Shown here: positions 9,124 to 19,100 of the stretch, piece after piece
How positions within the stretch are numbered: position 1 is the stretch's first letter
How the letters are laid out: each line of letters opens with the position of its first letter
Source of the DNA: Candidatus Omnitrophica bacterium CG11_big_fil_rev_8_21_14_0_20_41_12
GTDB taxonomy: Bacteria; Omnitrophota; Gorgyraeia; Gygaellales; Profunditerraquicolaceae
Assembly: GCA_002796135.1 (NCBI GenBank)
Contig: PCWB01000019.1
Coordinates: 1-38,952 of the forward strand
Reading direction: 5' to 3'
DNA: 38,952 nt
Program-made: the position numbers and the translations under genes
Notes under the pieces: model-generated
What the model was told of the DNA's origin: nothing
Seen by the model: the letters and a program-made list of their open reading frames with translations, nothing else
Database searches by the model: none

Positions 9124-9882
9124 TTATCTTACGGCTACTTCTAATTTGTTAAGCAGTCTTTGTGATTTAAGTTCGCCTCCAAGGTGGAAATTTAAAAAGG
9201 AATTCAAAATTAAATCCAGTTCTTTTCTGATCTGAGGGTTCATCCCCAGGTTCAGGCTTGCGGCAAAGGTGTTTCTCTCAATATGCAGCACCGTAGCAAT
9301 GGTGCCGCGGAATATTGAACGAGCTGCGGGGTCTTTGGGCATACATCGCGGGCAAAGCAGTCCTCCAAGAGAGAGGCTAAACTTAGATTGCCCCATTATT
9401 CTGTCCAGACAAGAGACACAGGAATCAAAGTGAGGCTTAAATCCCGAAAGGTTAAGCATCTTAATTTTAAATAGGGTTGCAATTTTCTCAGGATTATAAT
9501 TTGTCTCTATCTCCTTAAGGCTGGCTAAGGCTAAATCAAAAACATCTTCGTTTTTATCTTCTGCTTGCATGACGGAACTGATCAGCTCCATCATGAATCC
9601 GGCAGTGGTGGTTCTTTCGATACTTTGCCTGATGCCGGTAAAATTAGCGATCTTATCCGCCTGGCTTACTAAATGCAAGCTGGAATGGGTCTTTCTATAA
9701 AAAATAATCTCATTTAATGAGAAAAACTCTAAATTTGAGGCAAATTTTTCCGGTTCTGTACGGATCCCTTTGAGTACTCCGCTGATCTTACCAAACTCTT
9801 TGGTGTAAAAATCAACAATGATCGAGGTCTCACGTAGATCGCGTTTATTTAAAACTATGGCTAAGGCTTTATCGATCGACAT
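9124..9882 (-). CDS. recO: DNA repair protein RecO
   Basis: ALVLNKRDLRETSIIVDFYTKEFGKISGVLKGIR; FKPHFDSCVSC...GGLLCPRC zinc site. Confidence 0.9.
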   Translation of the reverse strand: MSIDKALAIVLNKRDLRETSIIVDFYTKEFGKISGVLKGIRTEPEKFASNLEFFSLNEIIFYRKTHSSLHLVSQADKIANFTGIRQSIERTTTAGFMMELISSVMQAEDKNEDVFDLALASLKEIETNYNPEKIATLFKIKMLNLSGFKPHFDSCVSCLDRIMGQSKFSLSLGGLLCPRCMPKDPAARSIFRGTIATVLHIERNTFAASLNLGMNPQIRKELDLILNSFLNFHLGGELKSQRLLNKLEVAVR

Positions 9883-10303
9883 ACTGGCTTTCTTTTTTGC
9901 GCATCATTTTTATCTGAGTTTTAGAGTGGTCATTAAATCCGAGCAGGTGTAATATTCCGTGAGCTACATAAAGCAGGAGCTCATCACCGCCTGTAGTTTT
10001 AAAGCGCCGCGCATGTTCGATTGCTTTATCCGTAGAAATCATGATATCCGCTAAAATCAATTTCCCATTACCTGAATTAAAGGCTAAAACATCGGTTGTT
10101 TTGTCGGATTTGAGGAATTTAGCGTTAAATTTCCGGATCACCGGATTGTCTACAAAACAGATATTTATCCAGCCTGTTTTTTTTACCCGCTCACCTTTTA
10201 AAATTTTACGGACTAAATTTTTTATCTTTGCTGGGCGAATCGGTAGTTCACTTTGCAGGTTTTTTATGATTATTTCCACCCCGCCTCTTTTGTATTTAGT
10301 CAT
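9869..10303 (-). CDS. ybeY: Endoribonuclease YbeY
   Basis: HGILHLLGFNDHS metal motif; KTTDVLAFN; the YbeY/HD/PhoH neighbourhood is typical. Confidence 0.93.
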   Translation of the reverse strand: MTKYKRGGVEIIIKNLQSELPIRPAKIKNLVRKILKGERVKKTGWINICFVDNPVIRKFNAKFLKSDKTTDVLAFNSGNGKLILADIMISTDKAIEHARRFKTTGGDELLLYVAHGILHLLGFNDHSKTQIKMMRKKESQYVDR

Positions 10304-10314
10304 TAAATATCATA

Positions 10315-11667
10315 TTAATGATGGCGGGGTTCATCTCTTGGTTCTTGAGGATAATCTATCCGGCTATGGTAGATGCCGCTTAATATTTTATTGAAAGTAC
10401 TGGATATCTTCTCAATGTCTTTTAAGGTAAGTTCGCATTCATCAAGCTGTCCATCGATAAATTTATTGTTAATTATCTTATGCACCATCTCTACGATTCT
10501 GTCCGGATTGGGGCCTTTTAGCGAGCGGGTTGCTGCTTCTACTGAGTCAGCTAAAAGTACGATTGCTGTTTCGATGGTGTTTGGTTTTGGCCCGGGATAG
10601 CGGAACCCTTCTTCGCTTACCTCTTGGTTATCTTCTTTACCTTCCTCTAGTGCCCGGCGGTAGAAATAATAGACCAGGCTGTTCCCGTGATGTTGCTGAA
10701 TAAAATTCCAGAGTATCGGGCTTAAATGGTATTTTTTGGCAAGCTCTAAACCTTCTTTGATGTGGTTCATAATGATTAATTTGCTCATTGTCGGAGAAAG
10801 ATCATCGTGAGCGTTTGCTTTGATATTTTGATTTTCGATAAAATATTCCGGTTTTTGTAATTTTCCGATATCGTGATAATAGGCACCGACTCGGGCTAAA
10901 AGGCCGTTGGCTCCTATTGCAGAGCAGGCCGCATCCGCAAGGTTGCCGACAATAAGGCTATGGTGATAGGTCCCGGGAGCTTCCAGGATCATGCGTTGTA
11001 AGATCGGTTGATTTGAATCTGCTAGCTCTAGTAGGCTAATGTTAGTTACGGTGCGGAATAAGTATTCAAATAAGGGCAGGATTCCTAAAGTAATCATTCC
11101 GCAGACTAAGCCGTTGATTAAAATGATGAGATATCTTTGGGGGTATTGGTAGTTAAAAAAAGATTCAAGCAAAATCAAAGCGGCTAATTGAGCAACTCCT
11201 GCGATAAAACCTGCTTGAATTACCCGGGTGCGTTTTCGCGCTCCTCCAACGATCAATATCGCCACGGCACAGGAAGTTATAAAAATAAACCAGGCTTTAA
11301 ACGGTTCCGGGGCCAAAATTGCCAGTGATAACGATGTTGTTAGCGAAAGAAAATAGGCGATTTCAAGATTGTTGAACAGAAGCACGCTGAGCATCGAGAT
11401 AATCGCAATTGGAACATAATAAATCGACATCCCGTTTTTAAGCAGGCTATACCCGATGACAAAAGATATTAGATAAAGAAGGCCTAAGTTTAGTAAATTC
11501 GCGCTCCGGATATCTGAAAATCTCTTTTTAAAACATAAATAAATAACGATTAAAGAGAATAGTATCGCCGGGTTCAAGCGGATTATATAACTAAAGAATA
11601 TTAGCAATACGCCGATTCCAATGGGGTAAAGATTTTTCTTATTGAGCAGCTTTTTCATAGGCTTCAA
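10315..11667 (-). CDS. Multi-TM HD-domain phosphohydrolase (PgpH/YqfF 7TM-HD family, short form)
   Basis: TM-rich N-terminus then APGTYHHSLIVGNLADAACSAIGANGLLARVGAYYHDIGKL...HD motif; ILLADSVEAATRSL. Confidence 0.9.
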   Translation of the reverse strand: MKPMKKLLNKKNLYPIGIGVLLIFFSYIIRLNPAILFSLIVIYLCFKKRFSDIRSANLLNLGLLYLISFVIGYSLLKNGMSIYYVPIAIISMLSVLLFNNLEIAYFLSLTTSLSLAILAPEPFKAWFIFITSCAVAILIVGGARKRTRVIQAGFIAGVAQLAALILLESFFNYQYPQRYLIILINGLVCGMITLGILPLFEYLFRTVTNISLLELADSNQPILQRMILEAPGTYHHSLIVGNLADAACSAIGANGLLARVGAYYHDIGKLQKPEYFIENQNIKANAHDDLSPTMSKLIIMNHIKEGLELAKKYHLSPILWNFIQQHHGNSLVYYFYRRALEEGKEDNQEVSEEGFRYPGPKPNTIETAIVLLADSVEAATRSLKGPNPDRIVEMVHKIINNKFIDGQLDECELTLKDIEKISSTFNKILSGIYHSRIDYPQEPRDEPRHH

Positions 11668-12589
11668 TAATCCTTTGCACTAATGAGTGTCTGACCACAT
11701 CAGAGCCGGAAAAATAAATAAATTTAATCCCGTTAACTTCTTTAAGTATCTCCTGAGCCTGGAGCAGGCCGATCGGCTTGCCTTGCGGAAGATCGCTTTG
11801 GGTTAGATCTCCGGTAATTACTGCTTTAGAATCAAATCCTAAACGGGTTAAAAACATTTTCATCTGTTCGGCGGTACAATTCTGGGCTTCATCCAGAATA
11901 ATAAAGGCGTCATTCAATGTTCTGCCTCTCATATAGGCCAGCGGAGCCACTTCAATTATTCCGCTTTCAATATATTTTTCGATACGCGCCGGATCCATCA
12001 TATCGTATAAAGCATCATAGAGTGGCCTCAGGTATGGGGAAATTTTAGCTTGCATATCTCCGGGAAGAAATCCCAGTGATTCCCCTGCCTCAATTGCCGG
12101 CCGGGTCAGTATTATCCGGCGTACCTGTTGTTTTTTTAGTTCTTCGACTGCGCAGGCCATCGCCAGATACGTTTTGCCTGTACCGGCAGGGCCGACGCCA
12201 AAGACAATATCATGTTTATGGATTGCCTCTACGTATTCCCTTTGCCCTGTGGTTTTTGGCCCGATTTGTTTGCCTGCCCAGGAGCGGGTGATTCCGGGAT
12301 CTAATTGCCCGACTTGAGGAATCTTCTTTTTCTTTTTTAAATCAGAGATCATACAGCTTAAATCAGTCTCACCGATTTCGTCATTTCCCGAACGCAGTCC
12401 GCTAAGCAGGTATTCTATTAATTCACCGGCTTTTTTAATGTTGGAAGCGCTTCCGCTGATTTTGAGATGTTCGCCGCGCAAAAGAATCTTAACCTTAAGT
12501 TCCCTTTCGATATTCTTAAGATTAACATCATGAGCTCCGATAAGCCCCTGCGCTTCTTGTTGGGATTGCAGACGAACGATTTTATCCAT
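11639..12589 (-). CDS. phoH: PhoH family ATPase
   Basis: IVFGVGPAGTGKTYLAMA Walker A; RPAIEAGESLGFLPGDMQAKISPYLRPLYDAL; FIILDEAQN. Confidence 0.95.
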   Translation of the reverse strand: MDKIVRLQSQQEAQGLIGAHDVNLKNIERELKVKILLRGEHLKISGSASNIKKAGELIEYLLSGLRSGNDEIGETDLSCMISDLKKKKKIPQVGQLDPGITRSWAGKQIGPKTTGQREYVEAIHKHDIVFGVGPAGTGKTYLAMACAVEELKKQQVRRIILTRPAIEAGESLGFLPGDMQAKISPYLRPLYDALYDMMDPARIEKYIESGIIEVAPLAYMRGRTLNDAFIILDEAQNCTAEQMKMFLTRLGFDSKAVITGDLTQSDLPQGKPIGLLQAQEILKEVNGIKFIYFSGSDVVRHSLVQRIIEAYEKAAQ

Positions 12590-12617
12590 AAAGATTTCGC
12601 TAGATTTTTATCAGTGC

Positions 12618-13145
12618 TTATTTAAGATTTATTTCCGTTTCTACGATTTTTTCGCTTCTTACGGGAATATTGAGAACCTGTCCGGGATACAGTTTATCCG
12701 GTCCCGAGAGAACATCTCTATTTGCATCGTAGATCTTCGGCCATTTTTTTGTGGTGCCGAAAAACTTTTGGGAAATTTTTTGTAAAGTATCATTTTTAGC
12801 TACGGTATATTTTTCAAAGCTCATGCTTACAGCTTCCATCTGGGTTACTTGTTCCTGTATCATCATCGGCTCATCAGTTACGCTTGCCAAAGGCGTAGTT
12901 GCCGGGCATTTTACATCAGATTTATTTCCTTTTCCAAACTCTATTTCAAAGACTCTGACCTTACGGGTAGTATCTCTGTCTTTTACTTCGGGAGCATTAC
13001 CCATAAGATATCCCCTGTTTCCTGAGCTCGAAGATAGGTCCTGATCAACCCGGTCGCGGGTTAAATTATAGGTCCTGGTTACACACCCTGATAGTGCTAG
13101 ACTTAATCCCAACACACAAAATCCTAAAAACTTAGCTCTGCCCAT
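12618..13145 (-). CDS. LysM-domain lipoprotein
   Basis: Signal peptide with LSGC lipobox; C-terminal YTVAKNDTLQKISQKFFGTTKKWPKIYDANRDVL...PGQVLNIP LysM. Confidence 0.88.
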   Translation of the reverse strand: MGRAKFLGFCVLGLSLALSGCVTRTYNLTRDRVDQDLSSSSGNRGYLMGNAPEVKDRDTTRKVRVFEIEFGKGNKSDVKCPATTPLASVTDEPMMIQEQVTQMEAVSMSFEKYTVAKNDTLQKISQKFFGTTKKWPKIYDANRDVLSGPDKLYPGQVLNIPVRSEKIVETEINLK

Positions 13146-13149
13146 CTTA

Positions 13150-14538
13150 TTACCCTCCTTTTCTAATCGTTAAACCTAATTCTTTTAATTGTCTATCTTC
13201 AATCTCCGTTGGCGCGCTGGTTAATGGGCAGTATGCAGCCGAAGTTTTAGGAAAAGTAATTACTTCGCGAATACTTGATTCTGCAGAAAGTATTGCCAAT
13301 AACCTGTCTAATCCAAAAGCCACTCCTCCATGGGGAGGTGCGCCGAACTGAAAAGCTTCAAGGAGAAAACCGAAACGCTTAGTGGCCTCCTCTTTTTTTA
13401 TTCCGATAATGTTAAATATTTTTTCTTGAAGTTCCTGTTGATGTATCCTGATTGAACCGCTTCCCAGTTCCATTCCGTTTAAGACCAAATCATATGAACG
13501 AGATTTAATTTTTTCGGGAGCAGTTTCTAAATTTTCTAAATCTTTCTGATGCGGCGCCGTAAATGGATGGTGCTCGCTTTCCCAGCGCTTCTCTTCCGCA
13601 TTAAATTTGAAAAGGGGAAAATCCACAACCCAGCAAAAAGCAAACTCTGTTTTTGTTTCGCCTCTTAGGTCAGGTTTATCCGATTTATATTTATGCATAG
13701 CTTCATCGTAGCTTATCCGTGGAAAAGGAGTCAAGATGTCTATATTTTTCAACTCTTTAAAGACAGTTTTCATCAACTCTTCAGTCAAAGAAAAAATATC
13801 TTCTTCGCTGACAAAGGACATCTCAATATCCAGCTGGGTGAACTCAGGTTGACGGTCCGCGCGCAAATCCTCATCACGGAAACATTTTGCGATTTGGTAG
13901 TAACTTTGGATCCCGGCGACCATAAGAATCTGTTTGAATAATTGCGGAGATTGAGGTAAAGCGAAAAATTTTCCTAAGCTTGCTCTTGAAGGGACTAGAT
14001 AGTCGCGGGCGCCTTCCGGGGTAGATTTAGTGAGTAGCGGAGTTTCGCATTCGATGAAATTTTTATTCCCTAAGTAGTTACGGAGGATTTTATAAAGATT
14101 GCTGCGCAAAATAAGATTATTAAAAACTTTATTCCTTCTTAAGTCTAAATAGCGGTATTTAAGGCGGAGCTCTTCGGTTATTTCGGTATCCTCCTGAATT
14201 TCAAAAGGCGGGGTATTGCTGGGATTTAAGATTTCTAGCTCTTTGGCTAAAATTTCTATTTCACCGGTGGCTAGTTTCGGATTAATTGTTCCGGCGGGGC
14301 GTTTATTTACCATGCCGGTTAATTTGATTACGAATTCGCTTCTGAGCTCTTGGGCTAATTTATAAGCCTCACCGGATTCTTTAGGAATAAAAACTACCTG
14401 GGTTAAGCCATAGCGGTCGCGGATGTCGATGAAGATTAATTTACCGTGGTCGCGCCGATTGGCTACCCATCCGCAAAGCGTAACAGTTTTACCTAGGTCT
14501 AAAGCGGCCAACTGGCCGCAAGTATGTGTCATTAACAT
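13150..14538 (-). CDS. aspS: Aspartyl-tRNA synthetase, apparently lacking the GAD insertion domain
   Basis: Class II motifs RYLDLRRN, FRDEDLRADRQPEFTQLDIEMSF, GVAFGLDRLLAIL; SDKPDLR joins directly to WVVDFPLF within about a dozen residues. Confidence 0.95.
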   Translation of the reverse strand: MLMTHTCGQLAALDLGKTVTLCGWVANRRDHGKLIFIDIRDRYGLTQVVFIPKESGEAYKLAQELRSEFVIKLTGMVNKRPAGTINPKLATGEIEILAKELEILNPSNTPPFEIQEDTEITEELRLKYRYLDLRRNKVFNNLILRSNLYKILRNYLGNKNFIECETPLLTKSTPEGARDYLVPSRASLGKFFALPQSPQLFKQILMVAGIQSYYQIAKCFRDEDLRADRQPEFTQLDIEMSFVSEEDIFSLTEELMKTVFKELKNIDILTPFPRISYDEAMHKYKSDKPDLRGETKTEFAFCWVVDFPLFKFNAEEKRWESEHHPFTAPHQKDLENLETAPEKIKSRSYDLVLNGMELGSGSIRIHQQELQEKIFNIIGIKKEEATKRFGFLLEAFQFGAPPHGGVAFGLDRLLAILSAESSIREVITFPKTSAAYCPLTSAPTEIEDRQLKELGLTIRKGG

Positions 14539-15770
14539 TTTAGTTCCTCTACTAGATCCTCGAGCTTAACTTCTTTTTGAGTGCTTTGTGACATATCTTT
14601 AAGGGTAATAATATTATTTTTTAATTCATCATCCCCCAGGATTAAAACTAAATTCGCAGCCGCATCATTGGCAGCACGCAATGCTCCTTTTAAAGATTTG
14701 CTTAAATAATCCGTATCGCAGGCGATATTATTTTTACGCAGTTGATTTAATATTTTGATGCCGGTTTCTTTTGCGGCTTCACCTAGAGTAATCAAGTAGA
14801 TTAATTTTTTTTGTGAATTAGCTACTCGTTCTCCTGCGGCTAAAAATAATCTTTCCACGCCGAAAGCAAAACCTATCCCCCCCAGTTCAGGGCCTCCTAA
14901 TTCACGGACGAGATTATTGTAACGGCCTCCGGCGGCGATGGCATCCTGACTTCCTAAATTGCTATGCGTGATTTCAAATACCGTACGGTTGTAGTAATCC
15001 AGCCCGCGCACCAGATGATCCTGTATTTCAAATGGAATATTTAAAAGTTTTAAGCCTTTTTTTACTTCTTCAAAATGGCTCAGGCAATCCGGACAAAGAT
15101 GTGATTGATTAACCGAAAGCTCCTTAACGATCAAGCGGCACTTTTCATTTTTACAGTCAAGTACCCTTAAAACATTTTTTTTAAGCCTTTCCTGACAATC
15201 ACAGCAGAGTTCTTTTGATTTTTCCGATAAGTTTTTTTCTAGCTCTGAACTTAAAGCCTGTTTATCTTTCAGGCAACCCAGGCTGTTGAGGATAATTTTA
15301 TAGCCGGTGATACCGAAATTTTCCAGAAGTTGGCTAGCTAAAGCGATTACCTCTACATCAAGAGCTGCGTCTTGAGAGCCGATTGCTTCGCAGCCAATGT
15401 GATGGAACTGGCGTAATCTTCCTTTTTGCGGCCGCTCAAGGCGGAACATCGGCCCGATATAATATAATTTGGTAAAACCGCTCGTTTTGTCCAGGCTGTT
15501 CTCAAGATAGCTGCGCACAATTGAAGCAGTTCCTTCCGGCCGTAAGGCGTAAGTGTCCTCTTGGTTATGAATGATGAACATTTGTTTCTGGACGATTTCG
15601 GTAGTTGCCCCTAAGGTGCGGTTAAAAAGCGCAGCGTCTTCGATTATTGGAGTTCTAATCTCCTGATAATTATAAAGAGAAAATACCTTACGTGCCTCTG
15701 TTTCAATTCTTTGCCAGGAAGGCGTTTCGTTAGGAAGAATATCTTTAGTGCCGGGGACTCTTTTAAACAT
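14532..15770 (-). CDS. hisS: Histidyl-tRNA synthetase
   Basis: VPGTKDILP; ALRPEGTASIVR; MFRLERPQKGRLRQFHHIG; LVRGLDYYNRTVFEI. Confidence 0.97.
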   Translation of the reverse strand: MFKRVPGTKDILPNETPSWQRIETEARKVFSLYNYQEIRTPIIEDAALFNRTLGATTEIVQKQMFIIHNQEDTYALRPEGTASIVRSYLENSLDKTSGFTKLYYIGPMFRLERPQKGRLRQFHHIGCEAIGSQDAALDVEVIALASQLLENFGITGYKIILNSLGCLKDKQALSSELEKNLSEKSKELCCDCQERLKKNVLRVLDCKNEKCRLIVKELSVNQSHLCPDCLSHFEEVKKGLKLLNIPFEIQDHLVRGLDYYNRTVFEITHSNLGSQDAIAAGGRYNNLVRELGGPELGGIGFAFGVERLFLAAGERVANSQKKLIYLITLGEAAKETGIKILNQLRKNNIACDTDYLSKSLKGALRAANDAAANLVLILGDDELKNNIITLKDMSQSTQKEVKLEDLVEELKC

Positions 15771-15798
15771 TAGTTATTTTTTTAGTTTTTAAATAGAC

Positions 15799-16071
15799 TT
15801 ACTTTATTTTTTGTTTCATTTCCAAGCCAGCTTTGAAGACAACTACTTTTCTGGGTGGGACAGGAATAACCTGATTAGTACGTGGATTTCTGCCTGTGCG
15901 GCTTCTCCTCTGCTTAACTTTAAAAACACCAAAATTACGTAATTCGATTTTTTCACCTCTGACTAAGGCATCAATAATACAATCAAAGGTCTTTTGCACA
16001 ACTTCTTTCACATCTATTTGCTTTAAATTAGTATCGTCAGATACTTTTAAGACAATATCTTTTTTAGTCAT
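15799..16071 (-). CDS. HU/IHF-family DNA-binding protein
   Basis: 90 aa; GEKIELRNFGVFKVKQRRSRTGRNPRTNQVIPVPPRKVVVFKAG. Confidence 0.95.
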   Translation of the reverse strand: MTKKDIVLKVSDDTNLKQIDVKEVVQKTFDCIIDALVRGEKIELRNFGVFKVKQRRSRTGRNPRTNQVIPVPPRKVVVFKAGLEMKQKIK

Positions 16072-16094
16072 TTTTAGCCCTCCTGTTGCTAACT

Positions 16095-16123
16095 ATAGTA
16101 ACAGCAAAAAGTTAGGGTGTCAA
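16095..16123 (-). promoter_or_regulatory. sigma70 promoter for the HU gene (TTGACA - 17 nt - TACTAT, with TGT extended -10)
   Basis: Minus strand TTGACA (16118-16123), 17-nt spacer, TACTAT (16095-16100), 24 nt upstream of the ATG. Confidence 0.75.
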
Positions 16124-16130
16124 GAAAAAA

Positions 16131-19100
16131 CTAGATCATCAGAGATAATCGTTCTTCACCCAGTAATTCATCTAAATCCTGAATAAGCTTTTCATTAGGA
16201 GAGACATAGAGTCCCTCTCCGACTACCAGCTGAACCCGTGATTTTGCCGGTGTATCCAGGCGTAAATATACAGGAATATTGCCCCGGTAGTCACCCAGCA
16301 GTGTTTTTAGAGAATCAAAGATGTTTTCTCTGATACCACTTAAATTAATATTCATCCCCGTAATTAATTTATAAATTTTTTCAAACGGGAACATATCCTC
16401 AACGATTATTTTTGGAGTATCCTGTTTAAGGTCCAGTACGCCCCGGATATGTACGATACTGTTGGGCTGAATATAAGAATTTATTTTATTGAAAGCCCGG
16501 GGAAAAACCAACGCTTCGATTGAGCCTTCCAGGTCTTCGATTTTTAAGATCGCCATTTTTTCCTGTTTTGCCCGGGTTACCGTCAGTTTAATCTTCACGA
16601 TTAATCCGACGATTTTGATGATATCCTGATCCTTATGTTCATGCAGGCTAGATGTGGAGCAGGAAACAAAACGTTTAAGCTGTTTGGCATAGCGGGCCAA
16701 GGGGTGGCCGCTGACGTAGAAACCCAGCATATCTTTTTCAAAGGCAAGTAATTGCGGCTCCGCCCATTCTTTTACATGCGGTAAATTATTTTCCGTTTTT
16801 TTAAGCCCGCTTTCATTCATACTTTGATCAAAGAATGAAAGTTGTCCGCTTGATTTCTCCTTTTGCGTTTTCTGCGCCAGCTCAAGTAGTAGATCAAGGC
16901 TGGCCAACATGCCGGCCCGGGATTTACCGAAATAATCCAACGCCCCGCATTTAATCAGGCTCTCCAGAACCTTGCGGTTGACCAATCTTAAATCCAGGTT
17001 ATGACAAAGATCTTCCAATACTTTAAATTTCCCGTTTCCCCGGGCCTTAACAATAGATTCAGCGGCGCCACGGCCGACGTTTTTGATTGCCAAGAGGCCA
17101 AAACGTATAGTTTTTTCATCCTCTACCTTAAAAAGGACATCGCTTTCATTGATATCCGGCGGTTGCACTTTTAATCCCATTCTAACTGATTCATTCACAT
17201 ATTCGACGATCTTATCTGTATTGTCGCGTTCTGAAGTAAGTAAGGCCGTCATAAACTCTACCGGATAATTTGCTTTTAAATAGGCGGTGCGGTAGGAAAT
17301 CAAGGCGTAAGCTGTACTATGGCTTTTGTTAAAACCGTATCCGGAAAAATACTCGATCAAATCAAATATTTTACTAGAGATACTTTCTTTAATTCCATTT
17401 TTAATACAACCGTTGAGAAAATTTTTACGTTCCTTTTCCATAACTTCCGGAATCTTCTTACCCATGGCTTTACGTAAAATATCTGCCTGGGCAAGTGAGA
17501 ATCCCGCTAAAACAGAGGCGACTTGCATAATTTGTTCCTGATAAACCATAATTCCGTAGGTTTCTTTAAGAATAGGTTCAAGTTTCGGGTGTTCATATCT
17601 AATCGGATTGGTTCCGTGTTTACGCGTCATGAAATCATCGAGCATTCCTGAGCCAATCGGGCCGGGCCGGTATAACGCAAGGAGCGCGATTAGATCTTCA
17701 AAGCGTTCAGGGATTAATTTTTTAAGCAGATCGCGCATGCCTGAACTTTCTACCTGAAATATTCCGATCGTATGGCTTGAAGCTAACAGCTTATAAGTAT
17801 TAGCATCATCTAAAGGAAGCTTTTCAAGATCTATTTCTATGCCGTGAATTTTTTTAATCAGTTTCAGAGTTTCATTAATTACGGTTAATGTTCGCAAACC
17901 AAGAAAGTCAACTTTAAGCAAACCGATCTTTTCCAGCGTCCCCATGCTGTAGCCGGTGGTGATTTGATCATCCCCGGTTTTAAATATCGGCATATAGTTA
18001 TTTAACGGTTTGTCAGCGATAATTACCCCGGCGGCGTGCACTGAAGCATGCCGGTTTAATCCTTCTAAAGACAAGGCAGTATTGATCAGTTTGGTTATTT
18101 GCGGATCATTTTTATAGAGATTGTTTAGCTCCGGCGTAGTCTCCAGTGCTTTCTTAAGGGACATATCAAGTTCTGCCGGGATCATTTTAGCGATCCGGTC
18201 AACATCCGCATAAGCAATGCTCATAACGCGTCCGACATCGCGGGTAACCGCGCGCGCTTGCATGGTTCCAAAAGTAATAATTTGTGCGACATTTTCCTGT
18301 CCGTATTTGGCAGTTACATAATCAATGACCTCCTGCCGGCGTTCATAACAAAAATCAATATCGATATCCGGTAAACCCATACGTTCAGGATTCAGAAAAC
18401 GTTCAAAAAGCAGGCCGTATTTTAAAGGGTTCAAATCGGTTATTTCTAAAAGAAAACTTACCAGGCTTCCGGCAGCTGACCCTCTTCCCGGGCCGACAGG
18501 AATACCCTGGCTTTTAGCGTAATGAATAAAATCCCAAACAATCAAAAAGTAGCTGATAAAACCCATGTCGCGAATGATTTTTAATTCATGATCCAAGCGT
18601 ATTTGTACTTCAGGGAGGTTTCTTAAATTTTTATCGGTTAAGCCTCTTTCGCAAAGCTCAAGTAAAAACTTCTCTTTATCCTTGCCTTCCGGGGGAACAT
18701 ATTTAGGCAAATGCATTTTTCTGAAATCTAATTCCAAATTACAGCGTTTGGCTATCTCCACGGTATTTTTTATTGCCTGAGGGTAATCTTTGAACAATTT
18801 CTTCATTTCTTCAGGAGAGGTAAAGTAAAATTCATCCGTCTGAAAACGCATATGTTTGGGGTCATCAAGAGTGGTTTGAGTTTGGATGCAAAGCAAGGCT
18901 TCATGGGCCTGGGCTTTATCTTTGGTGGGATAATGCACGTCGTTAGTTGCAACTAACGGTATTCCCGACTGTTCGGAGATCTTCACCATTCCTGCATTGG
19001 CAATTTTTTGTTCGGGGATGGAGTTACCTTGAATTTCTAGATAAAAATTTCCTTTACCAAGAATATTTTGGTAAGTGTCTGCTGCTTTTAAAGCGTCATT

